From Psychrilyobacter piezotolerans (lineage in GTDB: Bacteria > Fusobacteriota > Fusobacteriia > Fusobacteriales > Fusobacteriaceae), in assembly GCF_003391055.1 (NCBI RefSeq), contig NZ_QUAJ01000007.1, positions 62,001 through 126,000 on the forward strand: a stretch of DNA of 64,000 nucleotides. The letters run 5' to 3'. Under the pieces are notes generated by a model, which worked only from the letters and a program-made list of their open reading frames with translations, had not been told where the DNA came from and ran no database searches. Below, piece by piece: positions 9,365 to 17,728 of this stretch; position 1 is the first letter of the stretch, and every line of letters begins with the position of its first letter. The translations under genes were made by a program, and so were the position numbers.

Positions 9365-10073
9365 ACTTATAAAAAAAAAAGAACAGGTTGCATATAGAAT
9401 AATCAAAGGGGATTTTAAAAGTAAGATCCCCTTTAATGTTACCGAAAAAAGAATTAATAAAATATTTAAAGTTAAGGGAAAACGGTATGAAAGACATAAA
9501 GTTATAGATTCGAACTTTACCTATGCTGACAGCCAGTGGATAAAACATCTATTTGAACACCGCTGTTTTAATTGCGGGAGTAAAAAAAATCTGCAAGTTG
9601 ATCATCATATGCCCCTTTCTCTAGGCTATGGACTAAAAACCGATGATAAATATAACGCAGTTCTCCTCTGTAAAAGATGTAATAACCAAAAGAGCAGCCT
9701 CCTGCCTACAAAATTCTATACACCATCTCAGCTTAAAATTTTAGAAACTGCTTATGATATTTGTACTCATAAAGATAAATATATAGAGGGTTATAAAAAT
9801 ATAGATATTGAAAATATCATAGATCTCTATGAAAAATCCCTAAAAGATAAGGCTTTGCTGTATTTAGATTATCTGGATTATCTATGGAATCAGAAAAAAA
9901 TATCTAAATATAGGTTGAAAAAAGGAAGTTTTTATAAGATCTACTACATTAAAGATAGGAAACTGCAAATAATCTACGGTAAAATAAAATATAATTTTTT
10001 TTTAGGAAGGGTAGATATAGATAATCTAAAACTAAGGTTGAGAGACATTAAAGGGGTGATCTTATGGGGATGA
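9339..10073 (+). CDS. HNH endonuclease-type protein lacking a canonical start codon
   Basis: The open frame runs from just after a stop at 9336-9338 to 10073. It encodes a classic HNH core: CFNC, then LQVDHHMPLSLGYG, then NAVLLCKRCNNQKS, which give two zinc cysteine pairs and the catalytic histidines. The first ATG (9609) falls inside the core, after the first cysteine pair and the VDHH, so it cannot be the real start. No ATG, GTG or TTG occurs earlier in frame. Upstream lies the G7 tract of the YgjP-like gene, and the frame also contains an A10 run (9371-9380). Possible readings are a YgjP-HNH fusion made by slippage, a frameshifted pseudogene, a sequencing error, or a rare start. Its 3' end overlaps the next gene. 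Confidence 0.6.
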   Translation, partial: GGKPYGIDELIKKKEQVAYRIIKGDFKSKIPFNVTEKRINKIFKVKGKRYERHKVIDSNFTYADSQWIKHLFEHRCFNCGSKKNLQVDHHMPLSLGYGLKTDDKYNAVLLCKRCNNQKSSLLPTKFYTPSQLKILETAYDICTHKDKYIEGYKNIDIENIIDLYEKSLKDKALLYLDYLDYLWNQKKISKYRLKKGSFYKIYYIKDRKLQIIYGKIKYNFFLGRVDIDNLKLRLRDIKGVILWG

Positions 10074-11677
10074 CATTAGAGATATTATTTAATACCATCG
10101 GTGGATTAAGTATCTTCCTCTATGGGATGTTTCGAATGTCTGACAGTATACAAAAGTTAGCAGGACAGAAACTAAGAAATATTATAAATACCATGACTTC
10201 TAACAGGATCATGGGACTAGGTGTAGGAGCTACCATCACAGCCATCATCCAATCTTCATCTATAACGACGGTTATGGTGGTAGGTTTTGTAAACGCAAAC
10301 CTTATGACTTTAAGGCAGGCCATAGGTATAATTTTAGGTGCGGATATAGGGACTACTATTACAGGGTGGCTTTTAGTTTTAAAAATTGGTAAATACGGCT
10401 TACCCATAGCAGGAATAGGTATCTTTATTTTTCTTTTTTATCCATCATCCAAATGGAAGCAGAGGGGAAATTTGATCTTAGGAATTGGGATGATCTTCTT
10501 TGGATTAGAGCTGATGAAACTTGGAATTAGACCTCTTAAAGATCTTCCTGGATTTATAGAGTTATTTAGTAAATTTGAAGCATCTGATTTTCAGGGTGTT
10601 GTTTTGTCTGCTCTTATGGGAGCATTTATTACTGCTATTTTACAGTCATCTTCTGCAACTATAGGAATAACCATGGCTATGGCAAGTCAGGGTCTTCTAA
10701 GCCCCAATAGTGCAGTGGCTCTGGTCCTGGGAGAAAATATAGGAACTACCATCACAGCTTTCCTGGCGTCTCTCACTGGATCTTCCAGTGCTAGAAAGGC
10801 GGCTTATGCCCATATAAGTATAAAGATAATAGGAGTTTCAATCATTATTCCATTATTTTTTTTCTATGTAAAGTTTATCGGTTTTATAGCTAGCCCAGAA
10901 GAAGATATAATTAAATATATTGCAATTTCCCATACCTTATTTAATATTTTTATTGCTATATTATTTTTACCATTTACAACTAAATTAGAAAAATTACTCA
11001 ATTATATTATCCCGGATAGTAAACAAAATTTAAATTTAGAAGTTGATGACGACAATCTAGCTAAGGTCCCGTTTATTGTACTGGAAAAATCTAAACTTTT
11101 AATCTCTAAGATGAACGATATATATTCTTGTGCTTTCCATGATTTTGTAACACTTATCTCCGAGGATTCTAAAAAGTGTGATAGGTGTGTAGATAGATTA
11201 TTTGAAGCCGAACGTCAATTGGACGAGATTCAGATCATCATAATCGATTCATTGACCTCTGTTCTCAGACACAGTGATTCCAATAAATCCGTCTTAGAAG
11301 TAAGATATCATTTAGAGTTGGCAGATTCTTATGAATCTTTAGGAGATTATGAGGCCAGTTTGGCCAAACAATACCTGCAATTAAAGAGAGATAACCTTCA
11401 TTTCCACCCCCACAGAAAAAAAGCTATTTTAAAAATTTGTTCTTTGATCGGTAAAATGAATTCTGAATTTTCTGATTTATTGAAATATCCAGATAATACT
11501 AAGATAAAGGATCTAATAAAAAGATCTGAACATATTAACCAAATCCTACAATTCAATAAAAAAATGGAAAATACCATGGAAATTCATATTTATTTTAGAA
11601 TAATGGAAAAATTGAGGAGAATAAACAGACACCTTTTATTTATAATGAGATCTGTTGAAAAATATAACAACCTTTAA
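10064..11677 (+). CDS. Na/Pi cotransporter family protein with PhoU-like C-terminus
   Basis: A 537-residue inner-membrane protein of the NptA/YjbB family, which moves phosphate with sodium. The two inverted repeats each carry the family QSSS motif: QSSSITTVMVVGF near residue 65 and QSSSATIGITMAM near 200. After about eight hydrophobic segments, the last 200 residues are helical and soluble, like PhoU, which suggests phosphate-dependent regulation. The start overlaps the end of the HNH frame by ten bases, with GGGGTG as ribosome site, so it is translated with the cluster. Direction of transport in the cell is not evident from sequence. Confidence 0.9.
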   Translation: MGMTLEILFNTIGGLSIFLYGMFRMSDSIQKLAGQKLRNIINTMTSNRIMGLGVGATITAIIQSSSITTVMVVGFVNANLMTLRQAIGIILGADIGTTITGWLLVLKIGKYGLPIAGIGIFIFLFYPSSKWKQRGNLILGIGMIFFGLELMKLGIRPLKDLPGFIELFSKFEASDFQGVVLSALMGAFITAILQSSSATIGITMAMASQGLLSPNSAVALVLGENIGTTITAFLASLTGSSSARKAAYAHISIKIIGVSIIIPLFFFYVKFIGFIASPEEDIIKYIAISHTLFNIFIAILFLPFTTKLEKLLNYIIPDSKQNLNLEVDDDNLAKVPFIVLEKSKLLISKMNDIYSCAFHDFVTLISEDSKKCDRCVDRLFEAERQLDEIQIIIIDSLTSVLRHSDSNKSVLEVRYHLELADSYESLGDYEASLAKQYLQLKRDNLHFHPHRKKAILKICSLIGKMNSEFSDLLKYPDNTKIKDLIKRSEHINQILQFNKKMENTMEIHIYFRIMEKLRRINRHLLFIMRSVEKYNNL

Positions 11678-11747
11678 AATTGAAAGTAGTTAGTCATGAC
11701 TAAAATTAATTTTGGAATTATCAGTTTAATTTTAGCAATAGCTCCGT

Positions 11748-11775
11748 TTGAAACAACATAAAAATGAAGTATACT
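11748..11775 (+). promoter_or_regulatory. Promoter of the first permease-EIIA gene
   Basis: TTGAAA (11748-11753), 16 bases, TATACT (11770-11775). Nearly the same promoter, with surrounding bases, precedes the paralogue at 14027-14055, so the duplication included the promoter. Here the start codon is 125 bases downstream because a repeat element lies in the leader. Confidence 0.65.
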
Positions 11776-11786
11776 CGGATTATAAA

Positions 11787-11877
11787 ATAAAAAAGCAACG
11801 TCACGTTGCATCCAGATAGGCACAATCTAGGATTTTATAATTTTTTATTTATTTCATGATTTTTATAATTTCCTAGA
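11787..11877 (+). repeat. Dispersed palindromic leader element, copy 1
   Basis: It begins with the palindrome GCAACGTCACGTTGC (11795-11809), continues ATCCAGATAGGCACAATC and ends with imperfect inverted arms CTAGGA-n-TTATAA / TTATAA-n-TCCTAG (11827-11876). The same order of segments recurs on the minus strand at 22417-22565. The paralogous permease leader lacks it, so it looks inserted. In both full copies it sits in the 5' leader of a downstream transporter gene in the same orientation. Confidence 0.7.
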
Positions 11878-11900
11878 GAATAAAAAAATGAGGTGATATT

Positions 11901-13820
11901 GTGGAACTAAAAAAAGAACTTGGATACATGGATGTATTTAGTATTTCATCTGGAGCGATGATAAGTTCAGGAATATTTATATTGCCTGGAATAGCCTTTA
12001 GTAAGGCGGGACCAATGGTGATTTTAGGTTATATATTAGGCGGATTAATTGCTTTTACAGGAATATTATCTATTATTGAACTTACCACTGCCATGCCAAA
12101 GGCTGGTGGAGATTACTTTTTTATCGTGAGAACCCTGGGCCCTCTCATAGGGACCATCTCTGGAGTCCTCAGCTGGTTTGCAATCTGCTTGAAAACTGCT
12201 TTTGCAATCTTTGGTATAGCAGGAGTTATCGGTGGAATCATCTATGGAAGTAACCTGGATCACCAAACCTTGGTCATTATCTCCTCCATTGTCACAACTA
12301 TATTTTTAATATTAAATATAATCGGTGTTAAAATTGCCGGTACCTTTGAAGTTATCCTTGTTATAGGCTTACTTTCATTAATGGGAATCTTTATAGCTGT
12401 TGGTATGTTTCATATCAATATTGATTTTTTTACCCCCTTTATTCAAATTTATGATGTTGTAAACAATAGATTAGAATTAGTAAGTTCCGGTTCGCCTTTT
12501 ACTGCTTTAGGAGCAGGAGTTATAGTTTCTACAGCAGCCTTTATCTTTGTGTCCTTTGGAGGACTTTTAAAAGTTGCTTCTATCTCGGAAGAGGTAAAAA
12601 ATCCTAAAGTTAATATTCCTAAAGGAATGATCTCATCAATTGCAGTTATCACTGTAGTTTATGCAGTTACACTATTTGTTACTGTAGGAGTCTTACCAGG
12701 AGACCAGTTAGCCAATTCACTGACTCCTATTGCTGATGCTGCAAGGGTATTAGCAGGAAAACCTGGATACATAGTCCTTACTATAGCTTCCCTCTTAGCT
12801 TTTCTCTCCACGGCCAATGCCGGGATCATGGCAGCGTCCAGATACCCCCTGGCACTGAGCCGGGATAAATTATTTCCTAGTTTTGTAGGTCGAGTAAATA
12901 AAAAATTTAAAACTCCTACAGTGGCTATTATATCTACAGGGCTGCTCATAGTCGGATCTTTATTATTACCATTAGAGACACTGGTTAAAACAGCATCTGC
13001 CGTTATATTGATGACATATGTCCTCACCAATCTATCGGTGATCATCATCAGAGAAAGTAATCTGTCAAATTACAGACCTTCCTTTATAACACCCCTGTAT
13101 CCATGGATCCAGATATTTACTATATTTGTATTTACATATTTTATAGCCCAATTGGGAGTAGCTGCTATCGAATCCAGTATCGGTCTTATTTTTATAAGTC
13201 TGGCTATCTATTTCATCTATGGAAAGAAAAATTCCAGTAAGGAATATGCACTTTTACACCTTTTAATAAGAATTACTGACAGTCTTAAATTAGGGCATAA
13301 CTTAGAGAGTGAACTCCGGGATATTATTCATCAAAGGGATGATGTTGAACTGACAGAATTTGATAAAATAGTGATGGAGGCTCCCATTATAGACCTAAAA
13401 AGTTTCACTAGTTTAGAAGAGCTGATTACGTTACAAGCTGAAAAATTTTCTGCCATCTTAGGGAAAAACCATTTGGAATTGGAGAATCTCTTCTTTGAAA
13501 GGGAAAATGAGATAACCACTGCTATCTCCGGATTTACAGCTATTCCACATATTGTTTTAGATGATATAGATACATTCCATATGGCTGTATTCAGGTGCAG
13601 AGACGGGATTAAATTCAGTGAAAAACACCCACAGATAAAAGCTGTATTTTTATTTGTCAGCAGCCCGAAATTAAATAAATTACACCTGCAGACTCTGGCA
13701 TCTATAGCAACATTAATTAAAGATGAGAATTTTCAAAAAAAATGGTTAGAGGCCAAAGATGAGAATTATTTAAGGGATCTGATCTTGCTTCGAAAAAGAA
13801 AAAACAGAAAAAATAAGTAA
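11901..13820 (+). CDS. APC-family amino acid permease fused to a PTS EIIA-2-like domain (paralogue 1)
   Basis: Residues 1-450 are an amino acid/polyamine permease of about 12 membrane helices, beginning with the SSGAMISSGIFILPG motif of the family. After a linker, residues 480-635 resemble the fructose/nitrogen-type PTS EIIA fold: TAIPH places His550 where the phosphorylated histidine lies, and KLNKLHLQTLASIATLI matches the C-terminal helix region. The domain would let the phosphotransferase chain modulate uptake, an inference from the fusion. The start is GTG at 11901 with GAGGTG upstream. The protein is closely related along its whole length to the gene at 14088. The amino-acid substrate is unknown. 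Confidence 0.85.
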   Translation: MELKKELGYMDVFSISSGAMISSGIFILPGIAFSKAGPMVILGYILGGLIAFTGILSIIELTTAMPKAGGDYFFIVRTLGPLIGTISGVLSWFAICLKTAFAIFGIAGVIGGIIYGSNLDHQTLVIISSIVTTIFLILNIIGVKIAGTFEVILVIGLLSLMGIFIAVGMFHINIDFFTPFIQIYDVVNNRLELVSSGSPFTALGAGVIVSTAAFIFVSFGGLLKVASISEEVKNPKVNIPKGMISSIAVITVVYAVTLFVTVGVLPGDQLANSLTPIADAARVLAGKPGYIVLTIASLLAFLSTANAGIMAASRYPLALSRDKLFPSFVGRVNKKFKTPTVAIISTGLLIVGSLLLPLETLVKTASAVILMTYVLTNLSVIIIRESNLSNYRPSFITPLYPWIQIFTIFVFTYFIAQLGVAAIESSIGLIFISLAIYFIYGKKNSSKEYALLHLLIRITDSLKLGHNLESELRDIIHQRDDVELTEFDKIVMEAPIIDLKSFTSLEELITLQAEKFSAILGKNHLELENLFFERENEITTAISGFTAIPHIVLDDIDTFHMAVFRCRDGIKFSEKHPQIKAVFLFVSSPKLNKLHLQTLASIATLIKDENFQKKWLEAKDENYLRDLILLRKRKNRKNK

Positions 13821-13830
13821 ATGTTTTCAG

Positions 13831-13865
13831 AAAAAAACATCACAGGAAATCCAGTGATGTTTTTT
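13831..13865 (+). terminator. Rho-independent terminator
   Basis: AAAAAACATCAC and GTGATGTTTTTT form a 12-bp stem around a ten-base loop. It closes the first permease transcription unit. The remaining gap to 14026 shows no gene. Confidence 0.85.
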
Positions 13866-14026
13866 AAATTTAATTCCAATTTTTTTATATCGATCTTTGG
13901 ATTTCAATGTACTATTAGATATTAAAGGATTTTTTTTAGAAAATAATAATCTTTTAAATTGACTCCATCGAACTTTATCTGAGAACAACTTTATAATTAT
14001 TAATTTTATCTTAACGAATGATTAGT

Positions 14027-14055
14027 TTGAAATAACGTAAAAATAGAGTATACTC
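14027..14055 (+). promoter_or_regulatory. Promoter of the second permease-EIIA gene
   Basis: TTGAAA (14027-14032), 17 bases, TATACT (14050-14055), 33 bases before the ATG. It is homologous to the promoter at 11748-11775 but lacks the inserted repeat in the leader. Confidence 0.65.
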
Positions 14056-14087
14056 AGATTATTAAAATATATTAATGGGGTGATATT

Positions 14088-15992
14088 ATGGAACTAAAAA
14101 AGGAACTTGGATTTATGGATGTGTTTAGCATTGCATCTGGAGCGATGATAAGTTCAGGAATATTTATATTACCTGGAATAGCCTTTAGTAAGGCAGGTCC
14201 AATTATGATTTTAGGTTATATTTTAGGCGGGTTAATTGTACTTGTGGGCACACTGTCGGTTATTGAACTGATCACCGCAATGCCAAAAGCCGGTGGAGAT
14301 TATTTTTTTATAATGAGAACCCTGGGCCCTCTTATAGGAACTATCTCTGGAGTCCTCAGCTGGTTTGCAATCTGTTTGAAAACTGCTTTTGCAATCTTTG
14401 GTATAGCTGGTGTTGTTGGTAGAATTTTATACGGGGATGCTATGGATCACCATACCTTAATAATCATTTCCTCTTTAGTCACTGCGGTATTTTTGATTTT
14501 AAATATTGTTGGAGTTGAAGCAGCCAGTAAATTTGAAACTATTATAGTGGCAGGTTTATTACTGTTAATGGGAATTTTTATAGCTGTTGGAATGTTCAAT
14601 GTCAATCTCGAGTTTTTTAATCCCTTTGTTCAAATTTATGATGTTGTAAACAATAGATTAGAATTAGTAAGTTCCGGTTCACCTTTTACTGCTTTAGGTG
14701 CAGGTCTTATAGTTTCTAGTGCTGCTCTTATCTTTGTATCCTTTGGTGGATTATTAACTGTAGCATGTGTCGCCGAAGAAGTAAAAAATCCTAAGAAAAA
14801 TATTCCTAAAGGATTAATTTCTTCCATAATTGTTATCATATTAGTGTATGGTGCTACACTATTTGTTACTGTAGGAGTATTGCCAGGAGACCAGTTAGCT
14901 AATTCACTGACTCCAATTGCTGATGCTGCAAAGGTCTTAGCAGGAAATCCAGGATATATCATTATTACAGTAGCTTCCCTATTAGCCTTTATCTCCACAG
15001 CAAATGCCGGGGTCATGGCAGCGTCCAGATACCCACTGGCACTAAGCCGGGATAAATTATTTCCTAGTCTTATAGGTCACGTAAATAAAAAATTTAAAAC
15101 TCCTACAGTAGCTATTATTTCTACAGGATTACTTATGGTAGGATCATTATTATTACCATTGGAAACACTAGCAAAAACAGCATCAGCAGTAATACTAACG
15201 ACATATGTCCTTACCAATTTATCGGTGATTATTATCAGAGAAAGTAATCTGTCAAATTACAGACCGTCTTTTGTTGCCCCACTATACCCATGGATTCAGA
15301 TATTTACTATATTTGTATTCACATCTTTTATAGCCCAATTGGGTATAGCTGCTATAGAATCCAGTATCGGTCTTATTTTTATAAGTTTGGCTATCTATTT
15401 TACCTATGGAAAGAAAAATTCCAGCAGGGAATATGCATTATTACACCTTTTAATAAAAATTACTGATAATCTTAAATTAGGCCATAGCTTAGAGAGTGAA
15501 CTCCGGGATATTATTCATCAAAGGGATGAGGTTGAACTTACAGAATTTGATAAGATAGTTATGGAAGCTCCCATTGTAGACCTAAAAAGTTTTACTAGTT
15601 TAAAAGAGTTAATTGAGGTAGAAGCTGAAAAATTCTCTACCATCTTAGGAAAAAACAATTTGGAATTAGAGAATCTTTTCTTTGAAAGGGAAAATGAAAT
15701 AACCACTGCTATTTCTGGATTTACAGCTATTCCGCATATTGTTATAGAGGATATAGATACATTCCATATGGCTGTATTCAGGTGCAGAGACGGGATTAAG
15801 TTTAGTGAAAAGCACCCACAGATAAAAGCAGTATTTTTATTTGTCAGCAGTCCTAAATTAAATAAATTACACCTCCAGACTCTGGCATCTATAGCAACAT
15901 TAATTAAAGATGATAATTTTGAAAAAAAATGGTTGGAAGCTAAAAATGAAAATTATTTAAGGGATTTAATTTTACTTAGAACGAGAAAATAA
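14088..15992 (+). CDS. APC-family amino acid permease fused to a PTS EIIA-2-like domain (paralogue 2)
   Basis: A 634-residue paralogue of the preceding gene, with the same layout: permease with SGAMISSGIFILPG near the N-terminus, then an EIIA-2-like domain with His550 in TAIPH at the same residue number. Most differences lie in the membrane part (residues 40-200), which would be expected if the two carriers have diverged in substrate while keeping the same control domain. ATG start with GGGGTG upstream. The gene is followed by a palindrome and a strong terminator. The tandem pair probably arose by duplication that included the promoter. Confidence 0.85.
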   Translation: MELKKELGFMDVFSIASGAMISSGIFILPGIAFSKAGPIMILGYILGGLIVLVGTLSVIELITAMPKAGGDYFFIMRTLGPLIGTISGVLSWFAICLKTAFAIFGIAGVVGRILYGDAMDHHTLIIISSLVTAVFLILNIVGVEAASKFETIIVAGLLLLMGIFIAVGMFNVNLEFFNPFVQIYDVVNNRLELVSSGSPFTALGAGLIVSSAALIFVSFGGLLTVACVAEEVKNPKKNIPKGLISSIIVIILVYGATLFVTVGVLPGDQLANSLTPIADAAKVLAGNPGYIIITVASLLAFISTANAGVMAASRYPLALSRDKLFPSLIGHVNKKFKTPTVAIISTGLLMVGSLLLPLETLAKTASAVILTTYVLTNLSVIIIRESNLSNYRPSFVAPLYPWIQIFTIFVFTSFIAQLGIAAIESSIGLIFISLAIYFTYGKKNSSREYALLHLLIKITDNLKLGHSLESELRDIIHQRDEVELTEFDKIVMEAPIVDLKSFTSLKELIEVEAEKFSTILGKNNLELENLFFERENEITTAISGFTAIPHIVIEDIDTFHMAVFRCRDGIKFSEKHPQIKAVFLFVSSPKLNKLHLQTLASIATLIKDDNFEKKWLEAKNENYLRDLILLRTRK

Positions 15993-16027
15993 AAAAACAG
16001 AAAAAAATAAGCAAAGATTTATAATAA

Positions 16028-16082
16028 AAACGTCACGTGACGTTTCAGACTGTAAACAATCGAGTTTACAGTCTTTTTTTTT
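16028..16082 (+). terminator. Palindrome plus rho-independent terminator
   Basis: AAACGTCACGTGACGTTT (16028-16045) is a perfect palindrome sharing AACGTCACGT with the dispersed leader element. It is followed at once by GACTGTAAAC-AATCGA-GTTTACAGTC and T9, a textbook terminator. The palindrome may be a remnant or relative of the dispersed element. Confidence 0.85.
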
Positions 16083-16180
16083 GATTTTAAATTTTTTATC
16101 TGATTGTTAAAATTAACTGCTTGAACTATTTGATCTCTAGATACAGTATCTGCAGGACTAAATTTCATCAAAGATACAGC

Positions 16181-16206
16181 AAAAAAAAAATCCTTAAAAA
16201 AGGATC
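16181..16206 (-). terminator. Terminator of the transposase-like gene
   Basis: On the minus strand ATCCTT-TTTT-AAGGAT followed by ten T, directly after the stop codon. Confidence 0.75.
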
Positions 16207-17286
16207 TTAAATCAGTGCATCGGTCAGATATACAGAAAATAAATATTTATCGTTTTGATAGATCTTTAAAACATTCAGATCAAAGAGATTGTATCTCAAA
16301 GTGACTATTTCCCCTATATATCCTTTCAATACTTCATCGCTATATAAATTATTTTTAAAACGTATCCCATAATTTTGTACCTTTCTATCTGCACTTTCAA
16401 GCAAAAAATCTAATTTATTACAATCAAATAATTTATTGCCCTCTGGAATATTTTTTAAAACGCTGTTACATATATATTTTTCAAGATTATAGTTTAAATA
16501 ATTAATAGTGAGGGGTTCTCCTTTGAAAATATTTATAATATCTTTTTCTAAGAACCTGACAAATTTAGTTATCTCCTTATTTTTATCTAAATTTCCATTA
16601 ATATTTATATCTAATTCCTTTAAAATTGTAAAAAATTTTTCTTTATTTCCCATCTTAAAGTCATCTATAAATATATTTTTGGGCTTTACCAGATAATCTC
16701 CTATTTTATTTTTTATAATAGTTTCCCTTATGAGTATGAGATAATGCTCTTCCTTAACTTCTCCAGTATATATCTTATAGTTTAATATACTGTCATCATA
16801 AACGTCATATATTATAACTATGGTAGCGATCCCTTGATTAATATTTAAGTTTTTAATATGTAATTTCTCAGTGGATATCCTGTATATATCATTTGGTTTC
16901 TTTATATTAGTTAAGTTTTTATTTACATATTTCTGGCTGAACGGGTCTAAATTAGTAGCCATTCTATATATAGTATTGTAACTTAATTTAGTGATATTTT
17001 TATTTTTAAAGGCAGTTAAGTAATTCTTATAAAGGGTTGTTATATTTATATTTGGATTTTTTTTATGTTCCTTTAATATATATTCCATAGTTTCATCATC
17101 AGCTTTTCTAAAACTATCCTTATCACTCCTAATTTTTTTAGAGAGACCCTTGGTACCGAATTCTTTATATGCCTTTATCCACCTCTTAAGGGTGCTATAT
17201 GGAATATCGTGTTCACTGCTGAGTTCTTTTAATTTTTTTTCCTTTTTTAAAAAAGGTTCTATTATACTATACTTATCTTTTTTCAT
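16207..17286 (-). CDS. Transposase-like protein with HTH and degenerate rve (DDE) core
   Basis: A 359-residue protein. The N-terminal 90 residues are a Mu/IS481-type helix-turn-helix: LKELSSEHDIPYSTLKRWIKAY. Residues 140-270 resemble an integrase core: IYDVYDDS (first Asp), FIDDF about 60 residues on (second Asp), and KEITKFVRFLEKDI for the Glu region, though the usual DNG context is lost. The ATG at 17286 has TTAGGAG upstream; an earlier in-frame start lacks one. No inverted repeats or partner ATPase were found around it, so it is a solitary, possibly immobile or domesticated copy. An alternative is a transposase-derived regulator. Confidence 0.6.
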   Translation of the reverse strand: MKKDKYSIIEPFLKKEKKLKELSSEHDIPYSTLKRWIKAYKEFGTKGLSKKIRSDKDSFRKADDETMEYILKEHKKNPNINITTLYKNYLTAFKNKNITKLSYNTIYRMATNLDPFSQKYVNKNLTNIKKPNDIYRISTEKLHIKNLNINQGIATIVIIYDVYDDSILNYKIYTGEVKEEHYLILIRETIIKNKIGDYLVKPKNIFIDDFKMGNKEKFFTILKELDININGNLDKNKEITKFVRFLEKDIINIFKGEPLTINYLNYNLEKYICNSVLKNIPEGNKLFDCNKLDFLLESADRKVQNYGIRFKNNLYSDEVLKGYIGEIVTLRYNLFDLNVLKIYQNDKYLFSVYLTDALI

Positions 17287-17511
17287 AACTACTCCTAATC
17301 TCACCCCCCTAATCTTAATTCGCACAAAACATTTGATAACAATTCATTTTTACCTTGATTTTATGATAAAAAAAATAAAAAGTCAAATTTTTATAAAAAA
17401 AAGGCTCAAATAAAAAATTATTTTTTTTTAATAAAAGATAATCTAACCCAATAAAATTAAAGAATCAAATTCAGAATTATGAAAAAAGGCTCATTTTTTT
17501 TCAAAAAAATG

Positions 17512-17540
17512 TTGACTTTTTTATGAAAAAGTTTTATTCT
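17512..17540 (+). promoter_or_regulatory. Promoter of the PTS gene
   Basis: TTGACT (17512-17517), 17 bases, TATTCT (17535-17540). The roughly 190-base leader that follows contains ACATTTTAACATCAAAAATG-type A/T inverted repeats (17610-17640) that could be an operator or antiterminator site. The gap 17287-17511 holds no gene; the motif AAAAAAGGCTCA occurs twice in it. Confidence 0.55.
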
Positions 17541-17728
17541 AAAGCATGAAACAAAAAAGACTTGAAAGTTCCCAATTAGAACAACTAGATAAAAAATAAA
17601 TCAAATAGATACATTTTAACATCAAAAATGTAACATTTTTAAAGTATTTTTACTCTCTAAGAAGGAAAACAAGTTTAAATTTGTACATAAATATTATCAC
17701 TAAAATATATAATTTAGGAGGAATGAAG

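Noticed and set aside
9609-10073. ATG at 9609 as the start of the HNH gene
   Set aside because: It would remove the first zinc cysteine pair and the VDHH motif, and no ribosome site precedes it.
16207-17286. Calling this an active IS with defined ends
   Set aside because: No terminal inverted repeats or target duplication could be found, and the DDE context is degenerate.
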